Program-made: the position numbers and the translations under genes
Source of the DNA: Shinisaurus crocodilurus
Lineage: Eukaryota > Chordata > Lepidosauria > Squamata > Shinisauridae
DNA length: 64,000 bases
Reading direction: 5' to 3'
NCBI GenBank assembly: GCA_021292165.1
Contig: CM037877.1
Coordinates: 125,430,402 to 125,494,401 of the forward strand
Part shown: piece after piece, positions 54,749 through 64,000 of the stretch
Position numbering within the stretch: the stretch's first letter is position 1
Layout of the letters: each line of letters starts with the position of its first letter
The notes under the pieces: generated by a model
Seen by the model: the letters and a program-made list of their open reading frames with translations, nothing else
Told to the model about the DNA's origin: nothing
Database searches by the model: none

Positions 54749-54896
54749 TCGCAGTTTGGCAGAAGCATGCTCAGATGGGGATGTAAATGCTGTCCGGAAG
54801 CTGCTGGATGAAGGAAGAAGTGTAAATGAACATACAGAAGAAGGAGAGAGTCTACTTTGCTTGGCATGTTCAGCTGGATATTATGAGTTGGCACAA
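54749..54896 (+). CDS. ANKHD1: ANKHD1 exon with first ankyrin repeat
   Basis: ANKHD1 coding exon of 148 nt. It begins by completing the asparagine codon split at 53499, then reads RSLAEACSDGDVNAVRKLL and continues through GRSVNEHTEEGESLLCLACS to YYELAQ. The acceptor is a clean ttatcttccag (54748) and the donor is gtgagt (54897), leaving phase 0. This covers the first ankyrin unit: the N-terminal helix pair, then the loop and helices of the next. LLDEGRSVNEH separates it from ANKRD17, which has LLIEG at that point. The next exon is beyond the window, so intron 4 is at least 9.1 kb. Confidence 0.95.
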
Positions 54897-55895
54897 GTGA
54901 GTGTGGGATAGTTATCTAAACCTTTCCTTGTGTGAGGCCTTCTGTAGACATACATTTTCAGATTAAAAGAAAGACTTCTAAACTATGGTTGCAGTACAAA
55001 CATAGGCTATTCATGAAACATCCATATCAATCCCTTCATGCTAAAACTTGTCATGAGCCCTGAAATAATTTATATGCTTACAGAACGGAGCACTCATTTA
55101 AAGAGATAAGACAAAACGTAATTTTATTTTTCTCACATGTTGGGTAGCTTTTGATGAGTTTAACCCTGCAAGGTTTAACTCTTTACAGGAAAACTGTGAA
55201 GGACACACACCAAACAAACCTGCATCAACATCAGTGCTCTAATTCATTACTTCTAGCTTCTCCACCTATTAATGGGTAAAGATGAACTTCAGCTGCCATT
55301 GCTAGCGCTTTATGATTTTTGAACCCAGTGCCAGTTGTCAGGAAGTGCACTTGGGAACATAGTTGGAGTTGGACCAGACTTGCTGTGTATGCCCAATACT
55401 GTCAGTATCACTGGCCTTGGATGCGGGTGGGTTTACTGCACCCAGCTTGAGGTCATTTTATTCCACAGTCCTCAGTGGGAACTGCTGAGTTATGGAATGA
55501 AGTAAAGTAAAAGGGATGGCTTCGGGAACACAGTTGTCGATGGGAATATTGGGAACCCTGTTGCCATGTGACCTTTAGTAGTGGTCTGTTGTATCATAGA
55601 AGTGAATCGTCTCCCTTTTTTTTCCTATGGCATAAAGTAAACCTCTAAACTGGGAGTATTTGGAGTATTCAGGCCTGCTATTACTTTGCAACCTTTCAAA
55701 TGAGTATTAAATGGTGTTCATCTGCCCACTGCTACTCTCATCCATGGACCTTCCTCCCTCCCTACCCCAGAAGGTTTTCGCCCCTTATTCCCTATGGTGG
55801 CATCTAGCTCCACCACCACCATAGTGCTAATGTCAAGACAGAAGGAGGGCGAAGATGGCAGGTGGGTGAAAGTGCAATTCCCATAGTATAACACT
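54897..55895. other. Intron 4, no recognised feature
   Basis: Starts with the gtgagtg donor. No ORF or repeat family recognised. Confidence 0.5.
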
Positions 55896-56000
55896 ATGAC
55901 CCTGTTCTCACATAATGACAGTCCATGGCTTAATTAACTCATGGGTTGTTACCTTAAACCATGAGTCGGCCACCAGAAGTGGGTTGTTTTTCCAATGCAT
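55896..56000. mobile_element. MITE-type terminus (CCCTGTTCTCACATAATGACAG...)
   Basis: ccctgttctcacataatgacagtccatggcttaattaactcatgggttgtt is complementary to the terminus at about 63062-63118. It is either one end of a large composite element or a stand-alone MITE remnant. Confidence 0.5.
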
Positions 56001-56715
56001 GGGTTGTTTTCCTTCACTGCCCTCGCTGGCTCCCAGCCTGAATCCCAGGAGCCTTTGCGACTCTGAAGAGTGGGCAGCCGCTGGCAAGGCTTCATCACAT
56101 CAGCAGCCTCTTCACTATTAGTTTGCTCAGCCATATGGGCATGTAATAATCCTTAGCTGTTCCTGGCAATGGCCATACTGTTCTGTGGAAATCCCCCCCC
56201 CCCCGCTTCCAGACTTTCTGTACCAAGCACCCTCCTTTATGTTTATTCTTCAACAGACCATGCGCTCCCCCTTCCATCCCGTGTGCTTCTTTCCCCTACA
56301 AAGCAGTTTTGTTAACAGGCTTCTGCTAGAGTGTTTCCCAGAAAAATTTACAGGCTGTAGATTTGCTGACACTCAAAGTGGTGCTGAGCAGGAGATAGGC
56401 AAGTTTGAAGGCAAGTTTGTTAAGTGTCAAAGCAAGACTTTTTTAAATTACTGAAATGACAAAGCTCATTTCTGTATCTTGCCTTTGGATTTGGGGTCCA
56501 ATTTCATTGGCAGTGGTCTCAAAGGTTGCTCATGACATATGGAAACTACTGTTGAAGTGAGTATCATCCCATTCGTCTAGCTCCAAGATTAACAGCCACA
56601 CTGCTTCTGTCCATGGCAGACTCCAGCAGCACGTGATGGGAGAGATCAGAGATCAGTTGCTCTGCCATGGTGAATCTTGCCATAGCCACTCTGGCTCTTT
56701 CCATAGCGGAGAGCA

Positions 56716-56870
56716 TTTCATAGATCATAGAGTTGGAAGGAGCCTACAAGGCTATCGAGTCCAACCCCCTGCTCAATGCAGGAGACTAGAGGAGGGGTCT
56801 CCCATCCAAGTAATAACCAGGCTTGACCCTGCTTAGCTTTCCACGCTCAGACAAGCTGAGCCAGCGTCTC
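56716..56870 (-). mobile_element. SINE with 5S rRNA-like head and CR1-like tail (copy B, minus)
   Basis: The reverse complement carries the same order and junction as copy A: ctggctcagcttgtctgagcgtggaaagctaagcagggtcaagcctggttattacttggatgggagacc, then cctcctctagtctcctgcattgagcagggggttggactcgatagcc, ending in ctatgatctatgaaat. Confidence 0.82.
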
Positions 56871-56904
56871 TGGCACATTCTTCTAAGGTGGTGCCTGTAG
56901 TCAT

Positions 56905-57099
56905 TTAACTGCTCCCTTGCAAAGCACAGTAATGAATCCTCTGCAACGCTTGACGACATTCAGGTGATGCTTTGTTGCTTCCACAGCTGCTTTCTAGAAA
57001 CATATGTGATGTCTGTAATGCTCCTCCAGAGTCACTATTCTCAATGATGCACTGTAGAATTGCATAGATTGTGGCCACAAACGCAGCATTGTCAGCCAT
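56905..57099 (-). pseudogene. Unidentified minus-strand ORF remnant
   Basis: 64 codons from MADNAAFVATIYAILQCIIE, helical with several cysteines, ending at a stop. The 5S/CR1 SINE lies immediately downstream (56716-56870). Beyond it, an alanine/methionine-rich stretch (SAMERARVAMARFTMAEQL) might be its continuation. No family recognised. Its position next to the SANT-like remnant suggests the same element. Confidence 0.4.
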
Positions 57100-57569
57100 A
57101 CTTGTTTTTCAGACTTTGAAGTCTGAGCAGTGAGATACAGTCACTCAGAGGACTGGCGTATTTACAGTGAAGCCTGCAGGATGTCTTGAGCGGGAGCAAG
57201 CTAGCACTAGAGGAAGGCTGGAAGAGGAATAATGGAGAGCTAACTGTTGCAGGGGAAAGTTGTGGAGGAAAGTGGGGAGGCTTATGAGCTAGAAGGACGG
57301 TGCATAATCTGTTTCCCTAAATTTCCAAATTTGCATCAACTCTAAGGGCACTTTTTATACTGTTAGCTGCAAAGGCTTATCCTCCCCTTTCCCGTTACCT
57401 ATATCTGTTTGTTGCTGTGCTCCATTACCTGAAACACACAGCAAATTTTCCACCTTAAGAGGAGTAGTTACTCGCACTCATAGCTACCTCTGCAAGTCTG
57501 TGTAAATGCAGCCTGAACACTGCACTCTCAAGTCTAAGGACTCTACGTGCTATGGCAATCACATCTTCC

Positions 57570-58054
57570 TTCATCCCAGCTTCTCTATGCTTGTTTTGAT
57601 ATAGGTATCTGCAAAGGAGTCTGTATCACCCACACAGACAGGAGATGTTTGCTCGCCTTGCGTCAACTCTCCTGTTTGTCCAGCTCCAGAAGAACTTCAT
57701 GTCCAGTCACCTGTTGTTTCTGTTGCACACACAAAGTCTTTGGCTAACTGGACACCATCGGTTTTGCGCCTTTTCCTCAAGTGTGCCGCTCTCTGAGCAT
57801 TTGTCAGCGATAGCTCTCCTTCATCCCCCCCCTCTGCTGCTTCTTGGAGTGTCTATTGCCTGTTGCTGTGCTACTTGAATTGGAGTGTCTCTGTCCCACC
57901 GCTGCTTTGAGCTGCAGCTGCTCTTCCTACAGCTCTACTGTTTAGTTATAAAAGGGATGTCATGTGGGAAGAGAAAAAGAAATTCAGTCAATAGCTTGTT
58001 CCTTATATACCTATCAGACACAAGCATCTCCTTGCTGGTTGGCTCATACACATA
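57570..58054 (-). pseudogene. C-terminal part of a SANT-type protein, interrupted
   Basis: Minus-strand reading continues from the exon-like block at 59230-58988 across the hAT insertion (FYVYEPTSKEMLVS, then RNKLLTEFLFLFPHDIPF to a stop). A second block shows ELSLTNAQRAAHLRKRRKTD and LAKDFVCATETTGDWT, a basic RKRRK-type stretch common in Myb/SANT transposon proteins. Frames are broken. Confidence 0.5.
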
Positions 58055-58062
58055 GAATACAC

Positions 58063-58987
58063 CAGTGATGGCGAACCTTTTTGAGCCTGAGTGCCCAAAC
58101 TGCAACACAAAACCAACTTATTTATTTCAAAGTGCCAACACTGCAATTAAACCTGAATACCGAGGTTTTAGTTTTAGAAAAAGAACTCATACATTGTCCG
58201 AACTAATTAACATCTATTGTCTTTAAAGAAAAACACAATAACAGAGCTTTCAGTGATACAAACAGTTGTTTGTTGAAAAAAAAATCAACTCAAAAAATTA
58301 TTATAGTACTACATTGTACACATAGCCTGAAGGGAATTTATACAAACTTTTTAAATAATTAGGCACATGTATTTTTGGATAAGGGATTCTCAACTTGTAA
58401 TATGATTATATGCCAGACTGAAATTGTATGGGGCAAGCTTTACCCCAGGTCCTTTCCCTGCTTCTACAGGTGTCGGATTAGTAAAAGTAAAAGTCAACCT
58501 GTACTAGGATGAGCAAGATAAACAAGAAAACTAAATGTGCTTAACACATTTTAAACACTTTATGTCTTGGACTGCAAACACTGCATTAGGTAAAAGTTTG
58601 CATTGGGCATGCTTTTGCACAATTAATGTGATTTTTGCTATTGCATCGCATGCATGCTGATAATTTGTCAAACCTTGGCTCATACTCCGTTAGTTTGAGA
58701 GCAACACATGCAGCACTCAGGTCAACTGTTAGGGCTTTACATCCAAGCCATGCTCTGTGCATCATTCTTCAAAATCTTTTAAATGTGATAACAATGTAGA
58801 AAAGAATTCTGTAACAGGAATTCTAGAATAAAATCATTCTGTTCCACACTGTGAGAAAGAACAAGATCATTAGTGTTTTGCAGAAGGGGACGGTCTTTTC
58901 GCGATCTGGTGACCAATGGCTCGAGTGCCCACAGAGAGGTCCCTGCGTGCCAGCTGTGGCACCCGTGCCATAGGTTCGCCATCACTG
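58063..58987. mobile_element. hAT non-autonomous element, copy 3 (8-bp TSD GAATACAC)
   Basis: CAGTGATGGCGAACC ... GGTTCGCCATCACTG, 925 bp, with a perfect target duplication GAATACAC at 58055-58062 and 58988-58995. It represents the basic form of the family, lacking the CR1 of copy 2 and the GC-rich block of copy 1. Confidence 0.95.
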
Positions 58988-59438
58988 GAATACACAATTC
59001 AAAAGACCCTTATGAAGCACATCAATGTGTACTTTGCTCTCTGAATTCACAGTCACAAAGGCTTCCTCCCTAAAGAGGCAGCATCTTAATTCATCGAGAT
59101 CCTCTATGTACTCCATGATGTCCTGCTGAGCTTCTGTGGGAGGGAAATCAGTGAAAGAGGGGATCGCTTGGATCAGAAAAAATTTGAGCCAATTCAGAAT
59201 CAAGTGGTGGAAGTTCATCAAGTCTGCCACCCATCCCTTCTTCTAAATGAAGGAGAAGTGCACTTTCAAGTGCAAGTTCCTCTGTGGGAAGGGGGTGCCA
59301 GAACGGATGAGAGAGCGTATGAGGAGATTCTAAGCCTGCTATTTTATGGCGTGACAGCTGATGCTCCTCTTCCTGGGACAGTTGCCATGAAGGGACCCTA
59401 GGGAGTGCAGAGGGGTCAGGAACGACAGAGGCATACAT
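58988..59438 (-). pseudogene. Acidic/leucine-rich coding remnant (minus)
   Basis: Two overlapping frames: MYASVVPDPSALPRVPSWQL...ALLLHLEEGMGGRLDELPPL (59438-59148) and MADLMNFHHLILNWLKFF...AQQDIMEYIEDLDELRCCLF (59230-58982). Acidic and leucine-rich. Likely the region following the SANT domain of the remnant at 59811-60551; the protein family is not recognised. Confidence 0.4.
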
Positions 59439-59810
59439 GTCCCTATCTCCCTGGCAAGGTCAATCTCCTACAGCATTGTCCTAGGGAAGATGCCCCACAA
59501 CACTTCATGAATGGCCCACTCCACCACTTAATGAATGGTTACTCCACTTGTTCTTGGGCTCAAGTTGGTAGGGAGAGATGTGTAGTTGCTGTGGTACACA
59601 ATGGCAGAGGTTGTTTTCTCTGAACTGGTGGAAATGGTGTTGGACTGTTTGTACTGGAGGAAGGTATAGGGCTGATAGTACACATAGTAGGATGGCTGGC
59701 TTGTAGTCCCAACAGGGATGGGTTTGCCGAGCAAGCACTGCGGTGCTCGCTCTCTTGGAGGGAAATTGTGAAGCAATTTCCTCCACAGTAGCGGGCAAGT
59801 GCTCTGTTTC

Positions 59811-60551
59811 TTACTTGGTATGAGGCAGTTTGTAGGGGGGTGCAGCACTGGGAGGTCTTGAGACTGTTGCGGATGTGACAGGATGCTGTTGAGGGGTACT
59901 TGTGGTCGGTTTCCGTGGCACATACGCAGGAGCTCCTGAAATGCGTAGAGGTGGTAGGGGGGGAGATTGACATGCACCCACTCTCTGTGCAGCCACCACT
60001 TTCCTTGATGGGCCAGGAGTAGGCGATGTTGAATCCTTGGTTGGGGAAAGGCTGACCATTGGTGGGTGATGCCTAACTCTGGGGTGTCCTGACACAGGGA
60101 TGCAGCTGCCAGCAGTATATCCTGGTATGAAAGCCCTCCTGTCCAGCAGAATTGTTGCCAACTTGTCACAGAATGGCATGGTTCATGGCTCAACACGCGA
60201 GCGCTTGTTTTGGGTAGTAATCTCTTTGAACTAATTCAGTCTGTGCAGCTTTTCCCTACGCTCTGCAGGGGTACACGCAAAGTCTTGTTCTGACATCTGC
60301 TCAGAAAACCATATGAGCACTATATTGTGTATATAGGCGCTCTGTAGGGCTTACTGTGTGTAGGGACTAGTCCAGAGATCTATGAATACACCCAAATCAG
60401 CATCAGTCCAGAAACGAGCATGTAATCTCTGGCTTTTTGGGGTTCTGCTTGCCTGAGAATCTTCCTGCGAGGCTTGTGATGCTTGTGAGATGGTACCACC
60501 GGTGGCAAAAAGTGAGGGAGGGTTGTCTCCATTCTGGACTCTGTGGAGCAT
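59811..60551 (-). pseudogene. Myb/SANT-like DNA-binding protein, three nonsense codons
   Basis: Read on the minus strand from ATG 60551: a serine/glutamine-rich start (TISQASQASQEDSQASR), then ARFWTDADLGVFIDLW (first Myb/SANT helix with two tryptophans), SEQMSEQDFACTPAERREKL (second and third helices), FKEITTQNKRSR and TMPFCDKLATILLDR. This layout (W..A+...L..W, CPF.D.L..IL) is that of the SANT-like second protein of PIF/Harbinger transposons and of the MSANTD family. Stops at TAA (after SPYTQ), TAG (after LHRLN) and TGA (after RVEP) each differ by one C-to-T change from CAA, CAG or CGA. A proline/serine-rich part follows. Non-functional. Confidence 0.65.
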
Positions 60552-60968
60552 GGCAATCTCCCAGCTATGGCCGGTCAGTGCAACATGCGGTAGCAGCCAG
60601 ATCCCTAGAAGTGGCTATGGAAAAGACTGGGCAGCGGAAGGTGCGGATAAAGCACTTATCCCACCTTTTTCCACAGCCTGGATGGAGGGAGGGGGTTTGG
60701 AGCGTCCTTCGACTAACCTGAATGTTTTCTTTTCTAGCCAGGGAAGAAGGCACCTGAAGGCATGGGAGTTTTGGATTGAGGGGGCGATTCTTGGTTGAAA
60801 ACTGCTGAGTAGTTGTTGTTGTTGGGCATTCTGAAGTGTAGAAATAATTAAGTTGGCATAGCTTATCAGTGGTGAGAAGAGCAATGTTCTCGTTGAAGTG
60901 CAAAACAAACTAGAACGGCAAGAAGAAGGAACCTGGGAACTATAGACCAGGCAGTCTGACATCAAATT

Positions 60969-62622
60969 TTGGAGCAGATTATAAAGAAGTCAGTCTGCAA
61001 GCACCTTGAAAACAATGCAGTGATTACTAGAAGCCAGCATGGATTTGTCAAGAACAAATACTGCCGGAGTAACCTGATCTCATTTTTTGATCAGGTCACC
61101 TCCCTTGTGGACTGTGGGAATGCTGTAGACATCATATATCTGGACTTCAGCAAAGCTTTCGACAAAGTGCCTCATGATATCCTGATTAGCAAGCTAGCTA
61201 AAAGTGGGCTAGATCAGGTGGATCCACAATTGGCTACAGAATCGGACTCAAAGAGTGCTTATCAATGGTACCTTCTCAAACTGGGGAGAGGTAACGAGTG
61301 GGGTACCACAGGGCTCGGTGCTGGGCCCAGTGCTCTTCAACATTTTTATTAATGACTTGGATGAGGAGGTGCAGGGAATGTTTATCAGATTTGCAGATGA
61401 CACAAAGCTGGGTGGAACAGCTAATACTCTGAAAGACAGAAACAAAATTCAAAGCGATCTCAATAGGCTGGAGTGCCTGGGCAGAAAACAACAGAATGAA
61501 ATTTAATAGGGATAAATGCCAAGTGCTGCACCTAGGGAAAGGAAACCAAATGCACAGTTACAGAATGGCGGACACTTGGCTCAACAATACTACAAGTGAG
61601 AAGGATCTTGGAATTGTTGTAGATCACAAACTGAATATGAGCCAGCAATGCGATGTGGCTGCGAAGAAGACAAATGCTATTTTGGGCTACATTAATAGAA
61701 GTATAGCTTCCAAATCAAGGGGACTGATAATTCCCCTTTACTCAGCACTGGTTAGGCCTCATCTTGAGTACTGCATCCAGTTCTGGGCACCACACTTTAA
61801 GAAGGATGTAGACCAGTGATGGCGAACCTTTTTGAGCCTGAGTGCCCAAACTGCAACACAAAACCAACTTATTTATTTCAAAGTGCCTTAAATTTGGCAG
61901 GAAGGAGGAGGGGGCACTAGCTGATCGCGCCCCGCTCTGTCTCAGGGCATGGCTCTTCACCGGGTGTACAAAGATTCGGGCGCACGCGCACTGTGCTCCT
62001 GAGCTGTCTGTTCAGTTAGAAGGAGGGCTGGGTGCCTGCGCAGTCCACTTCTGGGGGGGAGATGTTGGAGTGTGCCTGCCTGTGGAGGCCAGCGAGGAAT
62101 GAGTGGAGAGGAGTTACTATGGAAACCCGACGCAGAATGCAGAAGGGGACGGTCTTGTCGCGATCTGGCAACCAATGGCTCGAGTGCCCACAGAGAGGTC
62201 CCTGCGTGCCAGCTATGGCACGTGTGCCGTAGGTTCACCATCACTGATGTAGACAAACTGGAGATGGTTCAGAGGAGGGCAACACGATGATAAAGGGACT
62301 GGAAACAAGGCCCTATGAGGAGAGACTGAAAGAACTGGGCATGTTTAGCCTTCAGAAGAGGAGACTGAGGGGAGATATGATCGCACTCTTCCAGTATTTG
62401 AAGGGTTGTCACACAGAGGAGGGCCAGGATCTCTTCTCGATCATCCCAGTTTGCAGGACACGGAATAATGGGTTCAAGTTACAGGAACCCAGATTCCACC
62501 TAAACATCAGGAAAAATTTCCTGACTGTTAGAGCAAGAAGACAATGGAACCAATTACCTAGGGAGGTGGTGAGCTCTCCCACTCTGGAGGCATTCAAGGT
62601 GAAGCTGTCAGGGATGCTTTGA
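60969..62622 (+). pseudogene. CR1 ORF2 RT, frameshifted and interrupted
   Basis: 60969-61210: SVCKHLENNAVITRSQHGF, YLDFSKAFDKVPHDIL. A deletion near 61215 removes part of the motif A-B linker. 61255-61506: SGVPQGSVLGPVLF, RFADDTKLGG. A one-base shift near 61480. 61496-61813: RDKCQVLHLGKGNQ through PHLEYCIQFWAPHFKKDVD. The hAT MITE 61814-62246 follows, and reading resumes at about 62247 ([11 protein letters not shown]) to the end of the protein, 62622. Confidence 0.9.
61814..62246. mobile_element. hAT non-autonomous element, copy 4 (8-bp TSD ATGTAGAC)
   Basis: CAGTGATGGCGAACC ... GTAGGTTCACCATCACTG with a perfect target duplication ATGTAGAC at 61806-61813 and 62247-62254. It shares about 75 bp at the left and about 105 bp at the right with copies 1-3. 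Its interior (ggcaggaaggaggagggggcac...ggcgcacgcgcactgtg) is different and CpG-rich. Confidence 0.95.
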
Positions 62623-62925
62623 CTTGGATTCCTGCATTGAGCAGGGGGTTGGACTCAATGGCCTTGTAGGCCCCTTCCAACTCTACAGTTTGCTATGATT
62701 CTGTGATTTTAGAAAAAGTACCCTACTGCTTTCATGCGAAGCTGCGAACTGCAGGAGGGAGGAGGTGGGATATATACCCTCACTGCTGTTGCTAGGCAGA
62801 CCTGGACATCCCTGCATGGAAGGGAAAAGGGCTACTTATGCTATGCAGCAGCACTTAGAGCAGTCGGATTTTTACCACTCATGCCTGCCGCCTGATTAAA
62901 CAATACATGCACAACCCACGATTCT

Positions 62926-63118
62926 GGGTTTGGACATAATGACAGCCCATGGTTTGAATAACCTAGAATTCACAACCCAACAACAACTCTCTTTGTGGCT
63001 TGTTCATGGTTAACAACCCATAGTTAACCCATAGTCCTGGATTTGGACATAATGATTACCCACGATTCAACAACCCATGGGTTAATTAAGCCATGGCCTG
63101 TCATTACATGCAATTAGG
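62926..63118. mobile_element. Palindromic MITE terminus (…CCATGGCCTGTCATTACATGCAATTAGGG)
   Basis: Rich in aacccatagttaac and ggtttggacataatgac repeats, ending aacaacccatgggttaattaagccatggcctgtcattacatgcaattaggg. The internal gacataatgacagcccatgg could be its own left end, or it could pair with 55896. Confidence 0.55.
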
Positions 63119-63829
63119 GTCTCTATGAGGAGCGTAAAGCTGGCAGGTGAAGATCACCTAAGGCCCTCTGTTTCAGCTGGACCTGCCCCCTCCCCCTTAG
63201 GGCCACCAGTTGCCTTGTGGGAAGAGTCCCAGAAGACAGAGGTGGGTAGGTGGGCAAAGATCACCTCAGGCCTTTTCTCCAGCTGTCTGTTCTTGCATTC
63301 CTCAACAGGGCTTTCTACCATCAGCTGCGCTGTGGGATGGATCCTTATATGAATTTTTTAAAATACTAATTTTAAAAGGTTTTGATTATTGTTGTGTCAC
63401 TTGTAAGCTGTGTTGGGAAGATTTTAACCTGAAAGGTGCGATATAAATAATTGTAAGAAATAAACAAACACTAGCAGTGGCATGATTGCAATGAGATGGA
63501 ATTTACTACCTGACTGTTAGTCTAGGGCAATTTCTGTATTCCCCTAGGACATAACAAATTGTATAGCTGCAACATCTTTCTTTAGATAGTCTTAGTTAAT
63601 GATCTGCTGTGTATCACTTCCACACTCTTCTCATCCTTGTCTGGTATCAGCAACTTGTTCTCTCCTCATGCCTTCTTCCAGCTTCTTCATCTGCTTCCCT
63701 TCTCGTTTGTCGTCTTCTTAAATTGTAAGCCCCTTGAGCAGGGACTCTTCTCTACAGGGCCCGCACTATGTTGGTGTTAAATAATCCCTCTTGTGATTCA
63801 ACATCTGATTCTTGTCTGACACGGAGAGA
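63119..63829. other. Intron 4, no recognised feature
   Basis: Short unsupported ORFs only. A (GCGATATAAATAA)-type tail near 63437-63470 (gaaaggtgcgatataaataattgtaagaaataaac) may be the 3' end of an old LINE/SINE. Confidence 0.4.
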
Positions 63830-63831
63830 AT

Positions 63832-64000
63832 GACTCGGTTCGCACATCACAATAAGTTGCTGTGGGTCAATTAACCGGTGGGGCTCCAAGATGTGTGCTG
63901 GCCGTCATTTTGAATATGGAAACTGTGGCGGGGGAGGGGTGCCATGGCTTGTTGTGTCATGTGAACCTGGACATCATGGGTTATTTGAGCGTTAAACAAT
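63832..64000. mobile_element. Palindromic MITE, cut by window end
   Basis: gactcggttcgcacatcacaataagttgctgtggg ... ggcttgttgtgtcatgtgaacctggacatcatgggttatttgag: same end type as 3081 and 7047. The right end is outside or degenerate. Confidence 0.5.

Larger units (their letters stand above)
60913..62706 (+). mobile_element. CR1 LINE copy 5, 5'-truncated, split by hAT MITE
   Basis: Begins within the RT (ggcaagaagaaggaacctgggaactatagacc) and keeps the CR1 3' end (gagcagggggttggactcaatggccttgtagg...tatgattctgtgat). Target duplication not determined. Confidence 0.92.

Noticed and set aside
8101..54896. Assigning the host gene to ANKRD17
   Set aside because: ANKRD17 differs at NPVLKTTSEIF, NNHNAGQVD and LLDEGRSVNEH; all three exons agree better with ANKHD1.
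56185..56454. 89-codon + strand ORF
   Set aside because: No recognisable domain, no splice context in frame with ANKHD1, and low-complexity edges.

Overview
This is about 64 kb of vertebrate nuclear DNA, almost certainly from a squamate reptile. Three short exons of one host gene lie on the + strand; nearly everything else is intron filled with transposable elements, many nested in one another. The squamate reading rests on the repeat mix: CR1 and L2 LINEs, a tRNA-derived SINE ending in (AAAT)n, DIRS-type tyrosine-recombinase retrotransposons, hAT and TA-target MITEs, and short palindromic MITEs built on an AACCCATGGGTT motif. There are no bacterial-type genes, operons or CRISPR arrays.

Host gene. 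Exons at 8101-8254, 53343-53499 and 54749-54896 splice in phase (0/1, 1/2, 2/0). They encode the region just before, and the start of, the first ankyrin repeats of ANKHD1. ANKHD1 is preferred over its paralogue ANKRD17 because of residues such as NPVLKTTSEIF and LLDEGRSVNEH. The window therefore holds the end of intron 1, all of intron 2 (45 kb), intron 3 (1.25 kb) and the start of intron 4.

Layout. Positions 1-8100 (intron 1): a CR1 copy, palindromic MITEs and L2 tails. 8255-12391: L2 fragments, a (GAT)n/(ATC)n hairpin and a 1.9-kb hAT element with a GC-rich minisatellite. 12663-18815: a DIRS retrotransposon (gag, RT, RNase H, tyrosine recombinase) broken by a CR1. 18816-36700: TA-target MITEs, an APE-type LINE on the minus strand, a SINE with a 5S rRNA-like head and CR1-like tail, a hAT element carrying a CR1, an L2 split by a MITE, and a MITE-in-MITE. 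36715-42664: a second, heavily decayed DIRS. 45564-51985: a 6.4-kb DNA transposon with very long inverted repeats, AAAT target duplications and a decayed minus-strand transposase. Its right inverted repeat carries a 1.1-kb TA-flanked element that has picked up what looks like exon 1 of TXNDC5 (ERp46), including its splice donor. 52771-54421: MITEs around exon 3. 55896-63118: a minus-strand Myb/SANT-like gene remnant split by a hAT MITE, then a CR1 split by another hAT MITE.

Most notable observations: the captured TXNDC5 first exon; the long-TIR transposon, whose two arms serve as an internal reference for each later insertion; the 5S/CR1 chimeric SINE seen twice with the same junction; and the SANT-domain pseudogene whose domain stops all fit C-to-T decay. 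Family names come from recognised motifs, not database searches, so subfamily labels are provisional.
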